The notes under the pieces are model-generated. The model was not told where the DNA came from, ran no database searches, and worked only from the letters and a program-made list of their open reading frames with translations. DNA of 64,000 bases, taken from contig NZ_AQYH01000007.1 of NCBI RefSeq assembly GCF_000380505.1, positions 124,001 through 188,000 on the forward strand, written 5' to 3'. Position numbers and translations under genes: made by a program. Positions 25,704 through 34,461 of the stretch are shown here, in pieces. The stretch comes from Kaistia granuli DSM 23481 (GTDB lineage: Bacteria; Pseudomonadota; Alphaproteobacteria; Rhizobiales; Kaistiaceae). The first letter of the stretch is position 1. Every line of letters begins with the position of its first letter.

Positions 25704-26972
25704 TCAGAAGTAGGTCTTGTAGGCGGTGACCACGTTGTAGTCGTCATCAATCCCGTAGAGCACGTCCCATTTGTCGAAGGTGGTGCAGGGGTGGGAGATG
25801 CCGAGGCCGATCATGTCGCCGACGCAAAGATCCGCATTCGCCGGGAAGCGAATATAGGCGTGCTGGTCGTTCAGCGCCTCAATGGTGTAGCCAGAATCGA
25901 GTCTCGTCGGTGCTCTGTCGCGGCCGGGGCGGAAATGCCGGCGCGGCACCGGCAGGTGCGCGTCATAGGAGAGGTCGCGCTTGCCTGCGGTCAACAAGGC
26001 GAGGCCCGGCTCGGGGATCGACTGCACGTAGGCGAAAACCTCGATCGCCGGCGCCAGCCTGCCATGCGTATGGCTCGCGTTCTTCGATCGCTCGCGAATA
26101 TGCGCGAAATGATCGGTGTAGAGGATGTCGTCATGCGCGATGTAGCAGCCGCTGCGTAGCACCAGGCGAACCGGCTTGGACAGTCTGAGGCCCGCGAGAC
26201 GGTCGATGACGATGTCGAAGTAGGACGAACCGCCGGCCGACAGCACGATTTCGTCACTGGTGAACATGCCTTCGGCGTCGGCGGCGAGCACGCTTTCGCG
26301 GATCGCGTCGAGGAATCGTTCGACCGGCCCGACCCGCGTCGAGGTGGCACCCGGCACCGATCCTTCAAACCCCTCGATGCCGCGAAGTTCGAGCACGCTG
26401 GACGCTTTCACGGCGCGGGCGACAGCGAGAGCTTCCTTGGTCGAGCGGACGCCGGTGCGGCCGCCGGCCGCGCCGATTTCGACCAGCACGCCGAGCCGAC
26501 GTGAGCCGAGACGCTGCTTTGCCCGAGCGTTGAGGATCTCGACGCCTTCGACGGAATCGACCAGGCAAAGGAAGTCGAATCCGGCATCCGTCGCGAGCTG
26601 ATCGGCAACATAGTCGATGAAAGCCGGGTCGACGAGCTGGTTGGCGACGAGGATGCGGCCGACGCCGTGTTCCCGTGCCACCTGAACCTGATGGGCGGTC
26701 GAGAGCGTGATCGCCCAGGCGCCGTCGGCGATCTGGCGCCGAAACAATTGCGGGCACATGGTCGTCTTGCCGTGCGGGGCCAGCGCGACGCCGGAATCCT
26801 GGCAGAAGGCGCGCATCCAGGCGGCGTTGCCATCAAGCGTCGTTTCGCGCAGTAGAGCCAGTGGCAGCGGCATGTCCTGGCGCAGGACGTTCCAGCGCCT
26901 ATCGGCGATCCGGGCACTGTCGAAGGCTTCGCTCAGGCCTGGAATGCCCTTCGTCTTGCGGTCGATTTGCAT
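25704..26972 (-). CDS. D-serine deaminase-like PLP-dependent amino acid deaminase/aldolase
   Basis: 422 residues. The fold is that of the alanine-racemase-like D-serine dehydratase/D-threonine aldolase group. The PLP lysine lies in LAPHGKTTM (about residue 68), and the C-terminal zinc motif is HPC in ISHPCTTFDKWDVLY. An open frame reaches 27023, but the ATG at 26972 has the ribosome site AGAGGAAG. It is the last gene of the hydantoin/D-amino acid operon, 47 bp after the quinone-reductase-like gene. It may deaminate or cleave a D-amino acid released by the carbamoylase; the exact substrate cannot be read from sequence. Confidence 0.82.
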   Translation of the reverse strand: MQIDRKTKGIPGLSEAFDSARIADRRWNVLRQDMPLPLALLRETTLDGNAAWMRAFCQDSGVALAPHGKTTMCPQLFRRQIADGAWAITLSTAHQVQVAREHGVGRILVANQLVDPAFIDYVADQLATDAGFDFLCLVDSVEGVEILNARAKQRLGSRRLGVLVEIGAAGGRTGVRSTKEALAVARAVKASSVLELRGIEGFEGSVPGATSTRVGPVERFLDAIRESVLAADAEGMFTSDEIVLSAGGSSYFDIVIDRLAGLRLSKPVRLVLRSGCYIAHDDILYTDHFAHIRERSKNASHTHGRLAPAIEVFAYVQSIPEPGLALLTAGKRDLSYDAHLPVPRRHFRPGRDRAPTRLDSGYTIEALNDQHAYIRFPANADLCVGDMIGLGISHPCTTFDKWDVLYGIDDDYNVVTAYKTYF

Positions 26973-27019
26973 GGTGCTTCCTCTGGGAGTCCTGATTTGC
27001 TGCCTGCGATCGGAGGCGG

Positions 27020-28009
27020 TCAAAGTGCCGTGTCCACCTCGAGCACCAGCTTTCCGGCGACCTGTCGGGATTCGAGCCGTTGGTACATCGCGGCGGCGTC
27101 CTCGAAGGCGAACACCTGCTCGATCGGAACCTGGATCGTGCCGTTGGCGACGCCACCGAACACGGTTTCAACGCCGCGTCGCCAGATCTCGGAGGCGAAG
27201 TCGGCATGGCCGAGATGGAAACGGGTGAAGGTCAGTGACCGCAGCACCAGCTGCGCCCAGAGATTGTCGTACGGTTTCGCCTCCGCCTCGCCATAGCTGA
27301 CGACATGACCAAGTCGGCGCATCAGCGCGAAGCTGCGATCGAGGATGCTGCCGCCGGTCGAATCGTACAGCTTGTCGACCGGCCTGCCGCCGGTGAAGGC
27401 GAGGATCGCCTCGACGAAATCCTTCTCGCCGCGATTGACGATGAAGGAGGCGCCATAGTCGAGCGCGCGCTGTTCCTTGCCGGCCGTGCCGACGGTCCCA
27501 AGTGCCGTCGCGCCGGCCATGGTGGCCAGCTGGGTGAGGTAGAGGCCGACGCCCCCGCCGATCGCGTGGACCAGCACTGTTTCGCCGGGCTGGATCTTCG
27601 AGACGTTGTGCAGCAGGTGCCAGGCGGTAAGGGACTGCACGAAGAAGGCGGCGGCGACTTTCAGGTCGATGGTGGCGGGCACGATAACCAGTCGCTCGAC
27701 CGGCGCCACGCAATAATCGGCGAAGCTGGCGGCATTCTCGACAAAGCCGGCCACTCGGTCTCCTACAGCGAAGGCGTCGACGCCGGGACCAACCGCCGAG
27801 ACGACGCCTGACAGCTCCGAACCCGCGACCAGCGGATACCCCTTGGGATGGGGATAGATTCCCTTCCGCATCATCGTGTCGGCGAAGTTGCAGCCGCAAT
27901 AGGCAACGGCGACCAGAACCTCGCCCGGTCCCGCCTCCGGCTTCGGCACCTCGCCGATCCGGAGCGCGTTAATATCCTCGCTGGGACGGTCGAGAATGAT
28001 CGCTCGCAT
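27020..28009 (-). CDS. Quinone oxidoreductase-like MDR family NAD(P)H enzyme
   Basis: 329 residues of the medium-chain dehydrogenase/reductase superfamily, zeta-crystallin/quinone reductase type. The N-terminal GroES-like part has CGCNFADTMMRKG and GSELSGVVSAVG; the nucleotide-binding site is VHAIGGGVGLYLTQLA (about 147-162). The structural zinc cysteines of alcohol dehydrogenases are absent. The start lies 4 bp after the hydantoin racemase stop. Its role in the pathway is unclear; it may reduce a quinone or an unsaturated product. Confidence 0.85.
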   Translation of the reverse strand: MRAIILDRPSEDINALRIGEVPKPEAGPGEVLVAVAYCGCNFADTMMRKGIYPHPKGYPLVAGSELSGVVSAVGPGVDAFAVGDRVAGFVENAASFADYCVAPVERLVIVPATIDLKVAAAFFVQSLTAWHLLHNVSKIQPGETVLVHAIGGGVGLYLTQLATMAGATALGTVGTAGKEQRALDYGASFIVNRGEKDFVEAILAFTGGRPVDKLYDSTGGSILDRSFALMRRLGHVVSYGEAEAKPYDNLWAQLVLRSLTFTRFHLGHADFASEIWRRGVETVFGGVANGTIQVPIEQVFAFEDAAAMYQRLESRQVAGKLVLEVDTAL

Positions 28010-28013
28010 CGAT

Positions 28014-28760
28014 TCAGACCTTCATGGCCGGGCGGGAATACTGGCTGAAGCTGCCGGTGTAGACCTTCTCGACCGGATAGGCGTAGCTCTGCCGCTTCGA
28101 CGTGCCCAGTCCAAGCGAAACCAGCGATTCCACCAGCTTCACGCCGCAGGACACGCCATCAATCGCCGGGGCGCCGATCTCGCGGGTGATATGCGCCATC
28201 AGGTCCGACATGCCGCCGCAGCCGAGCAGCACGCTGTCGGAGTGGTCCTCGGCCAGCGCCCGCCGGCATTCCTCGACGATGATGGCGCGGGCGTTGGAGC
28301 CTTCCTCTTCCAGTTCCAGCACCGGCAGGTCGGTCATGCGGATGTTGCGACACTTGTGGGTCATGCCGTAGGCGTGGACGAGATGTTCCATCGTTGCCCG
28401 CGTCCGCTCCAGCATGGAGACGATGGTGAAGCCGTTGCCGATCAGGCTGGCGGCGTGCATCGCGGCTTCCGCGATACCGATTACCGGGCCACGGGCGATT
28501 TCGCGCGCGGCGGCGAGGCCCGGATCGCCGAAGCAGGCGATGACATAGCCGTCGATACCCTCGGCCTCGCCCTTCAGTACTTCGTCGATGACGCCGACAG
28601 CGGCGAAGGCTTCGTCATAGAAACCCTCGATCGAGACGGGGCCCATGGCGGGCGACACCGCGATGATCTCGGTGCCGGGCGCCGCCACAGCCTGCGCCGC
28701 CTCGCCGATCTTGTCGGTCATGGACCAGGTGGTGTTGGGGTTGATGACCTTGATCTTCAT
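28014..28760 (-). CDS. hyuE: Hydantoin racemase (Asp/Glu racemase superfamily)
   Basis: 248 residues, the usual length. The signature INPNTT at residues 6-11 and the two catalytic cysteines, in VIACFGDPGL (about 76) and VLLGCGGMSDL (about 181), are present. The enzyme interconverts D- and L-5-monosubstituted hydantoins so that the D-selective hydantoinase can use both. The open frame extends to 28922, but the ATG at 28760 gives the family-typical MKIKVINPNTT start and avoids overlap with dadA. Gap to dadA is 20 bp. Confidence 0.88.
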   Translation of the reverse strand: MKIKVINPNTTWSMTDKIGEAAQAVAAPGTEIIAVSPAMGPVSIEGFYDEAFAAVGVIDEVLKGEAEGIDGYVIACFGDPGLAAAREIARGPVIGIAEAAMHAASLIGNGFTIVSMLERTRATMEHLVHAYGMTHKCRNIRMTDLPVLELEEEGSNARAIIVEECRRALAEDHSDSVLLGCGGMSDLMAHITREIGAPAIDGVSCGVKLVESLVSLGLGTSKRQSYAYPVEKVYTGSFSQYSRPAMKV

Positions 28761-28780
28761 CGCGGTGCCTCGGAGTTGGG

Positions 28781-30031
28781 TCAATGGGGCGCAAAGGGGG
28801 TGAGATCGACATCGGAGCGCTTGCCGGAGATCTGGTCTGCGAGCGCCTTCCCGGAGCCGCAGGCCATGGTCCAGCCCAGCGTGCCGTGGCCGCTGTTCAG
28901 GTAGAGATTGGGATAACGGCATCGACCGATGCGCGGCGGCCCGTCCGGCGTGACCGGGCGAAGACCGGACCAGCGTTCTGCCGACGCGATGGCGGCATCG
29001 GGGACTCTCGGAAACAGCCCCTTGAGCGAGGCGATCAGGCCGGCATAGCGCTTTTCCGGCCTAGAGAAATCATAACCGGCGAGCTCCGCCGTGCCGCCGA
29101 CGCGGATGCGGCTTTTCAGGTTGGTGAGGCCGACCTTCATCGATTCATCGGTGATGGTGCTGATCGGCCCGATAGCGTCGGAATCCGCCCTGACGGTCAG
29201 CGAATAGCCCTTCACCGGATAGATCGGCACGTTGATGCCGTGCGGTTCGAGCAGGCGTTTCGACCAGATGCCGAGCGCGACGATGACGGCATCCGCCTCG
29301 ATCGTCTCAGCCTCGGCGACGACGCCGACCACCTTGTCGCGCTCGATCACGAGCCTTTCGGCCGCGCGGCCATAGAGGAAGGAGACGCCGCGCGCCGCGC
29401 AGGCTTTTGCCAGAGCCTGCGTGAACTGGAAGCAGTCGCCGCTCTGGTCGGTTTCGAGCAGCACGCCACCGATGATGCCGCTGCTCGCGGGGTCGATATT
29501 GGGTTCCAGCGTCAAAAGCTCGTCGCGCTTGAGGCTTCGATGCGGCACGCCCAGTTCGTCGAGCACGGCGAGGTCGCGCTTGTAGCCCTCGGCTTGCGCC
29601 GTGTCACGGAACGTAACGACCAGACCCTTCTGTCGGCCCCAATACTCAATGGCGATTTCCTCTCTCAACGCATCGGTGTAATCGCGCGAATATTCGGCGA
29701 GCCGCACCATGTTGCGCTTCGCGGCGATGTATTGATCGAGGCTGGAGGCTCGCCACATCCGCCAGAGAAACTGACTCATTGCGAAGTCCGGCATGCGGCT
29801 CACGACCAGGGGCGCGTGGTTGGCGAAGATCCATGATGCTGCCTTGCCGATCAGGCCGGGAAAGGCCCAGGGCGAAGACAGCGCCGGAGAGATCTGCGCC
29901 GCATTGGCGTAGCTGGTGCCGTGCCCGGCCGAGGTGTTCTTCTCGATGACCGTGACCTGGTGGCCGGCCTCGGCCAGATACCAGGCCGTGGTCACGCCGA
30001 TCACCCCGGCGCCGAGCACGACAATGCGCAT
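28781..30031 (-). CDS. dadA: D-amino acid dehydrogenase (DadA-like FAD oxidoreductase)
   Basis: 416 residues. N-terminal dinucleotide-binding motif VVLGAGVIGVTTAWYLAEAG, then the DadA-typical GTSYANAAQISPALSSPWA. The C-terminal FAD motif is SGHGTLGWTMACGSGK. It oxidises D-amino acids to 2-oxo acids, passing electrons to the respiratory chain. The ATG overlaps the carbamoylase stop codon (TAATG). In this operon it takes the D-amino acids produced by the carbamoylase into central metabolism. Confidence 0.9.
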   Translation of the reverse strand: MRIVVLGAGVIGVTTAWYLAEAGHQVTVIEKNTSAGHGTSYANAAQISPALSSPWAFPGLIGKAASWIFANHAPLVVSRMPDFAMSQFLWRMWRASSLDQYIAAKRNMVRLAEYSRDYTDALREEIAIEYWGRQKGLVVTFRDTAQAEGYKRDLAVLDELGVPHRSLKRDELLTLEPNIDPASSGIIGGVLLETDQSGDCFQFTQALAKACAARGVSFLYGRAAERLVIERDKVVGVVAEAETIEADAVIVALGIWSKRLLEPHGINVPIYPVKGYSLTVRADSDAIGPISTITDESMKVGLTNLKSRIRVGGTAELAGYDFSRPEKRYAGLIASLKGLFPRVPDAAIASAERWSGLRPVTPDGPPRIGRCRYPNLYLNSGHGTLGWTMACGSGKALADQISGKRSDVDLTPFAPH

Positions 30032-30954
30032 TATCGGGCCTGTTCTTCCGTGATGATCGCGTAGTTCTTCGGCTCGCGGTGCAGCGCGAAGTTGAAGATG
30101 TTCTCGCGGATCTCGCGGCAGCGATCGAGGTCGACGGCAGCGGTGATCACCTCGTCTTCCAGCGTGTTGGTCATGGCGACCAGTTCGCCGGTCGGCGCCA
30201 CGATGCAGGAATGGCCGAGCAGCATGCAGCCCTCCTCGATGCCGACCTTGCCGGCAGCTGCCGCCCAGGCGCCGTTCTGGTAGGCGCCGGCCTGCATCGA
30301 CAGCAGATGGTGGAACGAGCTCAGCTGGTCGTGCTGCGGCACGGGCGGGTTGTGCAGAGGGGTGTTGTAGCCGCCGCAGATGATCTCGGCGCCCTTCAGG
30401 CCCATGACGCGCCAGGTCTCCGGCCAGCGGCGGTCGTTGCAGATGAACATGCCGAGCTTGGCGCCGTCGACATCATGGACCTGGAAGCCGAGGTCGCCGC
30501 TCTCGAAGTAGCGTTTCTCCAGGTGCTGAAACGGCCGGTAGGCCTCGTATTCCTTGTGGCCGGGAAGATGGATCTTGCGGTACTTGCCCGCGACCTTGCC
30601 GGACTTGTCGATCGCCAGCGAGGTGTTGAAACGCCGCTTGGTCGTCCCTTCCATCACCAGCTCGGCGAAGGAGATGGTAAAGCCGATGCCGAGCTCGGCC
30701 GCCTTCTCGAACAGCGGACGCGTCGCCGGCCCCGGCATCTCCGTCTCGTAGAAGAAGTCGAGTTCCGCCTCGTCGGTGAAGTACCAGCGCGGGAAGAAGG
30801 TGGTCAGGGCGAGCTCGGGGAAGACGATGAAGTCGGCGTTGCGCGCTTTCGCTTCCTTCAGCATCTCGATCAGCCGTGCGACGACCTGCTCGCGCGTGTC
30901 GGCGCGCTGGATCGGCCCCTGCTGGCCAACGGCGAGAATCATCTTCCTGCTCAT
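30031..30954 (-). CDS. N-carbamoyl-D-amino acid hydrolase (D-carbamoylase)
   Basis: 307 residues, close to the 304 of the Agrobacterium enzyme. It is a nitrilase-superfamily member with the Glu-Lys-Cys triad: E in FPELALTTFFPRW (about 47), K in GKYRKIHLPG (about 127) and C in MFICNDRRWPE (about 172). It releases ammonia and carbon dioxide from N-carbamoyl-D-amino acids made by D-hydantoinase. The gene lies 33 bp downstream of livF and begins the enzyme half of the operon. Confidence 0.93.
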   Translation of the reverse strand: MSRKMILAVGQQGPIQRADTREQVVARLIEMLKEAKARNADFIVFPELALTTFFPRWYFTDEAELDFFYETEMPGPATRPLFEKAAELGIGFTISFAELVMEGTTKRRFNTSLAIDKSGKVAGKYRKIHLPGHKEYEAYRPFQHLEKRYFESGDLGFQVHDVDGAKLGMFICNDRRWPETWRVMGLKGAEIICGGYNTPLHNPPVPQHDQLSSFHHLLSMQAGAYQNGAWAAAAGKVGIEEGCMLLGHSCIVAPTGELVAMTNTLEDEVITAAVDLDRCREIRENIFNFALHREPKNYAIITEEQAR

Positions 30955-30987
30955 TCCAAAATCCTCGATGGTTCGATGGAGGGCGGC

Positions 30988-31701
30988 TTAGCCGCCGAGA
31001 TAGAGTTCCTTGACCTTGGGGTCGTTCAGCAGAGCGTCCGAAGGCCCTTCGAGCGCGATGCGGCCGGTTTCCAGCACGTAGCCGTATTGGCTGACGCGCA
31101 GCGCCATCCGCGAGTTCTGTTCGACGAGCACGATGCTCATGCCCTCGTCGCGATTGACCTCGATGATCAGTCTCGCGATGTCCCGTACGACCAGCGGCGC
31201 TAGGCCGAGCGAGGGTTCGTCGAGCAGCAGCAGTTTCGGCTTCGACATCAGGGCGCGGCCGATGACGAGCATCTCCTGCTCGCCGCCCGACAGCGTGCCG
31301 GCGCCTTGGCGCAGGCGTTCCTTCAGGCGGGGGAAGCGGGTCAGGATCCGTTCGAGGTCGCTGGCGATGGCGCCCCGATCCTTGCGCGCATAGGCGCCCA
31401 TCAGCAGATTGTCGCGCACGCTCATCTGCGGGAAGACGCGCCGGCCCTCCGGCACCATGGCGACGCCGATCTCGACCCGGCGCGGCGCCGGGAGACGGTC
31501 GATGCGGGCGCCGTCGAACCAGATCTCGCCGGCGGCGAGCGGGACGAGGCCGGTGATCGCCCGCAGCGTCGTGCTCTTTCCCGCGCCATTGGCGCCGATC
31601 AGAGAGGCAACCTTACCCTCGTCGAAGGCGAGGCCGACATCGGCGATGGCGCGGACGCGGTCATAGTTGACGGTCAGGCCGCGGGCCTCGAAATATCGCA
31701 T
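30988..31701 (-). CDS. Branched-chain-type ABC transporter ATPase (LivF-like)
   Basis: 237 residues with Walker A GANGAGKST, signature LSGGEQEML and Walker B LLLLDEPSLGL; the family marker VPEGRRVFPQMSV is present. I chose the ATG at 31701 because GGGAAG lies just upstream and homologues start here; an ATG at 31716 is the alternative. Works with the LivG-like ATPase to energise uptake of the pathway substrate. Confidence 0.92.
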   Translation of the reverse strand: MRYFEARGLTVNYDRVRAIADVGLAFDEGKVASLIGANGAGKSTTLRAITGLVPLAAGEIWFDGARIDRLPAPRRVEIGVAMVPEGRRVFPQMSVRDNLLMGAYARKDRGAIASDLERILTRFPRLKERLRQGAGTLSGGEQEMLVIGRALMSKPKLLLLDEPSLGLAPLVVRDIARLIIEVNRDEGMSIVLVEQNSRMALRVSQYGYVLETGRIALEGPSDALLNDPKVKELYLGG

Positions 31702-31717
31702 GCTGCTTCCCGCCATG

Positions 31718-32494
31718 TCAGTGTCCGATCGTCTCGTCGTCCTGGCCGAGATAGGCCTCGATGACGGTTGGGTTGTCCCGGATCTCCGCCGGGGTTCCCT
31801 CTGCAATCTTCGAGCCGAAGCTGATGACGACGATCCGGTCGCTGATCTGCATCACGGCGCGCATGTCGTGCTCGACGAGGAGGACGGTGATGCCGCGGCG
31901 GCGGATGCCCTCGACCATGTCGACGGCGCGGTCGGTTTCTTCCGGGTTCATGCCGGCGAAGGGCTCGTCGAGCAGCAGGATGCGTGGGCTGGCCGCCATC
32001 GCAATGGCAATGCCGAGCGTGCGCAGATAGCCATGCGGCAGGTTGCGCGCCAGTTCGTGCCGGACATGACCGAGGCCGAGATAGGCGAGGATCTCCTCGG
32101 CATTCTCGCGCGAGCGACGGTCGTCGGCGCGGGCGGCGGGGCTGGCGAAGAAGGCGCCGACCGGTCCGGCGGCATGGCCGAGCTGATGGGCGACGATGAC
32201 GTTCTGCAGTGCCGTCATCTCCTTGAACACCGTGGTTTCCTGGAAGGTCCGCACCACGCCCATGCGGGCGACCTGGTGCGGACTGAGGCCGCTGATCGGT
32301 GTGCCGTCGAGCAGCACCCGTCCGGCGCTCGGCGTCATGAACGAGCCGATCAGCTTGAACAGCGTCGACTTGCCGGCGCCATTCGGGCCGATCACCGAGA
32401 GGATCTCGCCCTGTTCGACGTCGAAGGAGACGCCATTGACCGCCACCAGTCCGCCGAAGCGCTTGGTCAGGCCTTCCACCTTGAGGAAGCTCAT
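31718..32494 (-). CDS. Branched-chain-type ABC transporter ATPase (LivG-like)
   Basis: 258 residues. Walker A GPNGAGKST, LivG marker VRTFQETTVFKEMTALQNV and Walker B ILLLDEPFAGMNPEE. The signature motif reads LPHGYLRTLGIA in place of LSGGQ, a common LivG variation. Overlaps the LivM gene by 4 bp. Confidence 0.92.
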   Translation of the reverse strand: MSFLKVEGLTKRFGGLVAVNGVSFDVEQGEILSVIGPNGAGKSTLFKLIGSFMTPSAGRVLLDGTPISGLSPHQVARMGVVRTFQETTVFKEMTALQNVIVAHQLGHAAGPVGAFFASPAARADDRRSRENAEEILAYLGLGHVRHELARNLPHGYLRTLGIAIAMAASPRILLLDEPFAGMNPEETDRAVDMVEGIRRRGITVLLVEHDMRAVMQISDRIVVISFGSKIAEGTPAEIRDNPTVIEAYLGQDDETIGH

Positions 32495-33471
32495 CGGCTC
32501 GACCTCCAGAAGCGCCCGAGGATCGACGGCAGGCTGAGCAGCCCGTTCGGCAGGAACAGCATCACAAGGATCATCAGCGCGCCATAGAGCAGCGCCTGGT
32601 ATTCCTGGATCGAGCGTAGCAGCTCGAAGGCGATGATAAGGCCGAAGGTGCCCACGATCGGCCCGAGCACGAAGTCGAGGCCACCGAGGAAACAGTAGAG
32701 CATGAAGTTGATCGAATCCGTCACCGTATAGGTCGCCGGATAGATGTTCTGCTGCAGGCTGGCGAAACAGGCGCCGGCCATGCCGCCCATCGCCGAGCAG
32801 AAGGCGAAGGCGAAGACCCGGTAGCGCGCAACGTTGATGCCGATCGACATGGCAAGTTCCTCGTTCTGCCGCATCGACCGGAACACCCAGCCGATCCGGC
32901 TGCCGGCGAGGCGCCAGACCGCGAGGTAGCCGACGAGAAGCAGGGTCGCGGCGAACAGGTAGAAATCGAGCGGCGTGTCGATGCCGGCGGGGCGCGGGAT
33001 GTTGAGCACGCCGCCGCCGTCATGCAGCGTCACCGTATTGAGGAAGAGCAGCCGCATCGCTTCGGTCAGGCTCAGCGTCACCATGGCGAAGTAGATGCCG
33101 CGGAGCCGGAGCAGCGGCCAGCCAATCAGCGTGCCGACGAGCGCCGCGACGACACCGGACAGCGGCAGGCAGAGCCAGAAGGACAGGCCAAACACCGTCG
33201 ACAGGATCGCCGTCGTGTAGCCGCCGAGCAGCGCGAAGGCGCCCTGGGCGATGTTGACCCGGCCGATGGCGAAGGTGACCCAGACGCCGAGGCTGCCGAA
33301 GGAAAGGATAGCGGCGTTCGTCATCACGTTCAGCCAATAGGGCTGGCCGCGCAGGATGAGGGGGACGACGGCATAGAGCAGGATCGCGAGCGGCAGGATC
33401 GCGATCAGTGCCTTCCGGCTGCCCGGGGACGTGGCCCCGATCGTGCCCGCCGCTTCAGTGGAGGTCGCCAT
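32491..33471 (-). CDS. Branched-chain-type ABC transporter permease (LivM-like)
   Basis: 326 residues with about nine hydrophobic segments. Family marker GRVNIAQGAFALLGGYTTAI near residue 70. AGGA ribosome site upstream of the ATG. Second permease of the hydantoin-operon transporter. Confidence 0.92.
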   Translation of the reverse strand: MATSTEAAGTIGATSPGSRKALIAILPLAILLYAVVPLILRGQPYWLNVMTNAAILSFGSLGVWVTFAIGRVNIAQGAFALLGGYTTAILSTVFGLSFWLCLPLSGVVAALVGTLIGWPLLRLRGIYFAMVTLSLTEAMRLLFLNTVTLHDGGGVLNIPRPAGIDTPLDFYLFAATLLLVGYLAVWRLAGSRIGWVFRSMRQNEELAMSIGINVARYRVFAFAFCSAMGGMAGACFASLQQNIYPATYTVTDSINFMLYCFLGGLDFVLGPIVGTFGLIIAFELLRSIQEYQALLYGALMILVMLFLPNGLLSLPSILGRFWRSSR

Positions 33472-33519
33472 GGTGCGTCCTTAGAGCTCGATCGAAAGAG
33501 GGAGGAGGCGGAAGAAGAA

Positions 33520-33540
33520 GGGGCGGGGTTTCGCCGCCCC
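33520..33540 (-). other. Intercistronic hairpin between livH and livM genes
   Basis: A 7-bp stem, GGGGCGG with CCGCCCC, and a 7-base loop in the 83-bp gap between the two permease genes. No T-tract; likely affects mRNA stability or processing rather than terminating. Confidence 0.4.
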
Positions 33541-33554
33541 GTTCGGCAGCCTTG

Positions 33555-34415
33555 TCAGCCCCATGGCTTGCCCATGATTCCCTGCGGCCGGATCAGCAGG
33601 AACAGGATCAGCGCCGTGAAGATCAGCAGATAGGTGACGGAGCCGGGGAACAGCGCGTAGCCGATCGCCTCGGCGAACCCCAGCGCCACGGCGCCGAGCA
33701 GGGCGCCGCCGATCACGCCGGCGCCGCCGATCATGATCATGATGAATGCCTTGGTCGAGATGGCCGTGCCGATGCCAGCATTGACGCCCGAGACCGAGAT
33801 CAGAAGGCCGCCGGCGATGCCGGCCAGCGCCGCGCCGAGGCCGAAGCCCAGCATGCTGATGCGGTTGACGTCGGCGCCCATCAGCATTGTCGCCGTGCGG
33901 TCCTGCGCCAGAGCCCGCATCGCCCGGCCTTGGCGGGTAAAGTTGACGAAGAGCAGCACAGCGGCGATCAGCGCCAGCGAGATGGCGAAGACGAGCAGCC
34001 GGTTGGCGGGCAGGAAGGCGCTGCCAAGACGGTAGACGCCGGAGACCATCGGTGGAATGCCGCGCTGCTTCTCGCCGAAGATGAAGAGCGCGATGTTTTC
34101 CAGCAGCAAAGCGGTGCCGACCGCGAGGAGCATGGTGTTTTCTTCGCGGCTGGAGATCCGCATCACGCGCTGGAACAGGGTGCGCTCCAGCAGCATGCCG
34201 ATCAGCCCGACCACCACCGCCGCCGCCAGTAGGCCGACCGCATAGGGCAGCTTGAAGACGACGCAGACGGTGTAGACGATCAGGCCGCCGATCATGAACA
34301 TCTGCCCATGGGCAAAGTTCAGGACGTTCATGATGCCGAAGATCAGCGTGATACCCAGCGCGATCAGCGCATAGTTCGCCGAAAGAATGGCCCCGTTGAC
34401 CAGGATTTGTTCCAT
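33555..34415 (-). CDS. Branched-chain-type ABC transporter permease (LivH-like)
   Basis: 286 residues with about eight hydrophobic segments. The marker IFGIMNVLNFAHGQMFMIGG lies near residue 25 and GGAGVIGGALLGA near 225. I chose the ATG at 34415 (MEQILVNGAI); the frame extends to 34484 but that would overlap the binding-protein gene. Confidence 0.92.
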   Translation of the reverse strand: MEQILVNGAILSANYALIALGITLIFGIMNVLNFAHGQMFMIGGLIVYTVCVVFKLPYAVGLLAAAVVVGLIGMLLERTLFQRVMRISSREENTMLLAVGTALLLENIALFIFGEKQRGIPPMVSGVYRLGSAFLPANRLLVFAISLALIAAVLLFVNFTRQGRAMRALAQDRTATMLMGADVNRISMLGFGLGAALAGIAGGLLISVSGVNAGIGTAISTKAFIMIMIGGAGVIGGALLGAVALGFAEAIGYALFPGSVTYLLIFTALILFLLIRPQGIMGKPWG

Positions 34416-34461
34416 GGCGTTTCCTCGATCGAGCGCGTTGGGAAGATGTCTCAGGGACGGA